Shown here piece after piece: positions 4,730 through 5,429 of a DNA stretch of 5,429 nucleotides (its first letter is position 1; each line of letters opens with the position of its first letter). The translations under genes were made by a program, and so were the position numbers. The stretch spans positions 1 to 5,429 of the forward strand of contig USFL01000125.1 in the NCBI GenBank assembly GCA_900553905.1, given 5' to 3'. This stretch comes from an uncultured Eubacteriales bacterium (GTDB taxonomy: Bacteria > Bacillota > Clostridia > Christensenellales > Aristaeellaceae). The notes beneath the pieces are model-generated. The model was given only the letters and a program-made list of their open reading frames with translations, made no database searches and was not told the DNA's origin.

Positions 4730-5429
4730 TTCGCTTCCTCCTTTGACGGCTGAACGGGCAGACGGATGGTGTCGGGCCGCGCGGGGTCGAAGCACTCGTT
4801 GGCCCACATCAGGGTGATCATGTCGGTATCGCCGGTGTTTTCGATGTTGTGGGTGTATCCGGGCGGGATGTCCACCACCTGCGGCGCGCCGCCCGATACC
4901 CGGTAGGAGATCACCGTCGCGTCGCCGGGTTTTCGGAAGCGGATGACGCCCTCACCGCTGAGCACCACGAATTTTTCATGCTTGGTGTGATGCCAGTGCT
5001 CGCCCTTGGTGATGTGCGGACGGGATACGTTGACGCTCACCTGTCCGTGGCCGCCCAGATGCAAAAGCTCCGTGAACGACCCACGCGCGTCGGCATGGGC
5101 GACCGTGGGGCGCGCGAAATCCTCCGGCGGCAGAAAGCTCAGGTAGGTGGCGTAGAGTTTGGCCGTGAGCGGATCGGACTGGTCGGGGCACTCCAGGCGG
5201 TCCCGCATGTCGCGGAAGCGGCCCAGCATCGCCGCCAGATCCCCCACCGTGATGCGATATTCGGGTTTGACGGCGTAGCGCCCCTCCGCATCCGGAATGG
5301 CTGCGCCCTCCAGCGCGCGCACAAACGCTGCCGCCACATCGTCGATATAGACCAGCGGCACCTGCGCCGCCGGATCGTTGACCGTGATGGGCAGGCCGCG
5401 CGCGATGTTGTGGCAGAAGGTGGCCACCA
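4726..5429 (-). CDS. capF: CapF/FnlB/WbjC-type bifunctional SDR-cupin enzyme, N-terminus beyond window
   Basis: In S. aureus CapF and its relatives, a C-terminal zinc cupin epimerises C3 of the 4-keto sugar made by CapE/FnlA. An N-terminal short-chain dehydrogenase/reductase then reduces C4 with NADPH, giving UDP-N-acetyl-L-6-deoxytalosamine. About the last 233 of the usual 370 or so residues are present (numbered here from the first full codon). The end of the reductase domain includes VYIDDVAAAFVRALEG (26-41). The cupin (about 112-222) has motif 1, GEHWHHTKHEKF (142-153), carrying HxH and the following Glu. It also has motif 2, PPGYTHNIEN (188-197), matching PxG-x2-H-x3-N. The metal site is therefore complete. 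The GTG at 5425-5427 reads as an internal Val, not a start: it continues a conserved stretch of the reductase domain, so the gene is cut by the window edge. The Rossmann fold and catalytic YxxxK are not visible. The stop TGA overlaps the 2-epimerase start. Confidence 0.92.
   Translation of the reverse strand, partial: VATFCHNIARGLPITVNDPAAQVPLVYIDDVAAAFVRALEGAAIPDAEGRYAVKPEYRITVGDLAAMLGRFRDMRDRLECPDQSDPLTAKLYATYLSFLPPEDFARPTVAHADARGSFTELLHLGGHGQVSVNVSRPHITKGEHWHHTKHEKFVVLSGEGVIRFRKPGDATVISYRVSGGAPQVVDIPPGYTHNIENTGDTDMITLMWANECFDPARPDTIRLPVQPSKEEAK
4737..4743 (-). promoter_or_regulatory. Ribosome binding site of the 2-epimerase inside the end of capF
   Basis: AAGGAGG on the minus strand falls within the Lys-Glu-Glu codons near the C-terminus of the CapF-like protein, seven bases before the ATG at 4729. 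It decides the start against the upstream ATG at 4807, and the ATGA overlap at 4726-4729 couples the two genes. Confidence 0.85.

Noticed and set aside
3764..4753. Plus-strand frames (3764-4261 and 4310-4753) opposite the 2-epimerase
   Set aside because: They are antisense shadows of a firmly identified gene, with no start signals of their own.
4730..4807. 26-residue N-terminal extension of the 2-epimerase to an ATG at 4807
   Set aside because: The stretch lies within capF in another frame, is Arg/His-rich and unlike the family. The ATG at 4729 has an ideal ribosome binding site and directly precedes the family's usual start.
5425..5427. GTG as the start of a short CapF-like protein
   Set aside because: The codon lies inside the conserved reductase domain and the frame is open to the window edge, so it is an internal valine of a gene cut by the window.

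Overview
The window reads as chromosomal DNA from a GC-rich Gram-positive bacterium, most likely a member of the Clostridia (Bacillota). The reasons are strong AGGAGG-type ribosome binding sites, sigma-A-like TTGnnn/TATAAT promoters in short AT-rich gaps, an acyl-phosphate-dependent PlsY, and a Sec-exported protein without relatives I recognise. The genus cannot be fixed from sequence alone. Five protein genes are visible, four on the minus strand and one (plsY) on the plus strand. No RNA gene, insertion sequence, CRISPR array or phage gene was seen.

Left part (20-1258): a polytopic membrane protein of unknown function runs leftward, and plsY, the glycerol-3-phosphate acyltransferase of phospholipid synthesis, runs rightward. 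They are divergent and share a gap of about 207 bases. Each has its own readable promoter, and plsY ends in a textbook intrinsic terminator (1889-1930). The leftward promoter places transcription start at about 1093, so the membrane protein most likely starts at 1051 rather than at the upstream ATG at 1090. A perfect 10-bp palindrome and a repeated half-site surround this start point and look like an operator.

Middle (2006-3598): a 483-residue, acidic, Met-rich secreted protein with a clean signal peptide and no recognised function. It has its own promoter, whose -35 box lies within one arm of a 7-bp inverted repeat. It converges with plsY.

Right part (3599-5429): two consecutive genes of nucleotide-sugar synthesis on the minus strand, joined by a 4-base ATGA overlap. 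The first, cut by the window edge, is a CapF/FnlB/WbjC-type fusion of a short-chain dehydrogenase/reductase and a cupin. The second is a CapG/FnlC/WbjD-type UDP-HexNAc 2-epimerase. In characterised systems these are the second and third enzymes making UDP-N-acetyl-L-fucosamine for capsule or O-antigen. A CapE/FnlA-type dehydratase is therefore expected just beyond the right edge.

Nothing here amounts to a new biological system. The points most worth a second look are the operator-like signals at the two leftward promoters, the orphan secreted protein, and the altered active-site loop of the 2-epimerase.
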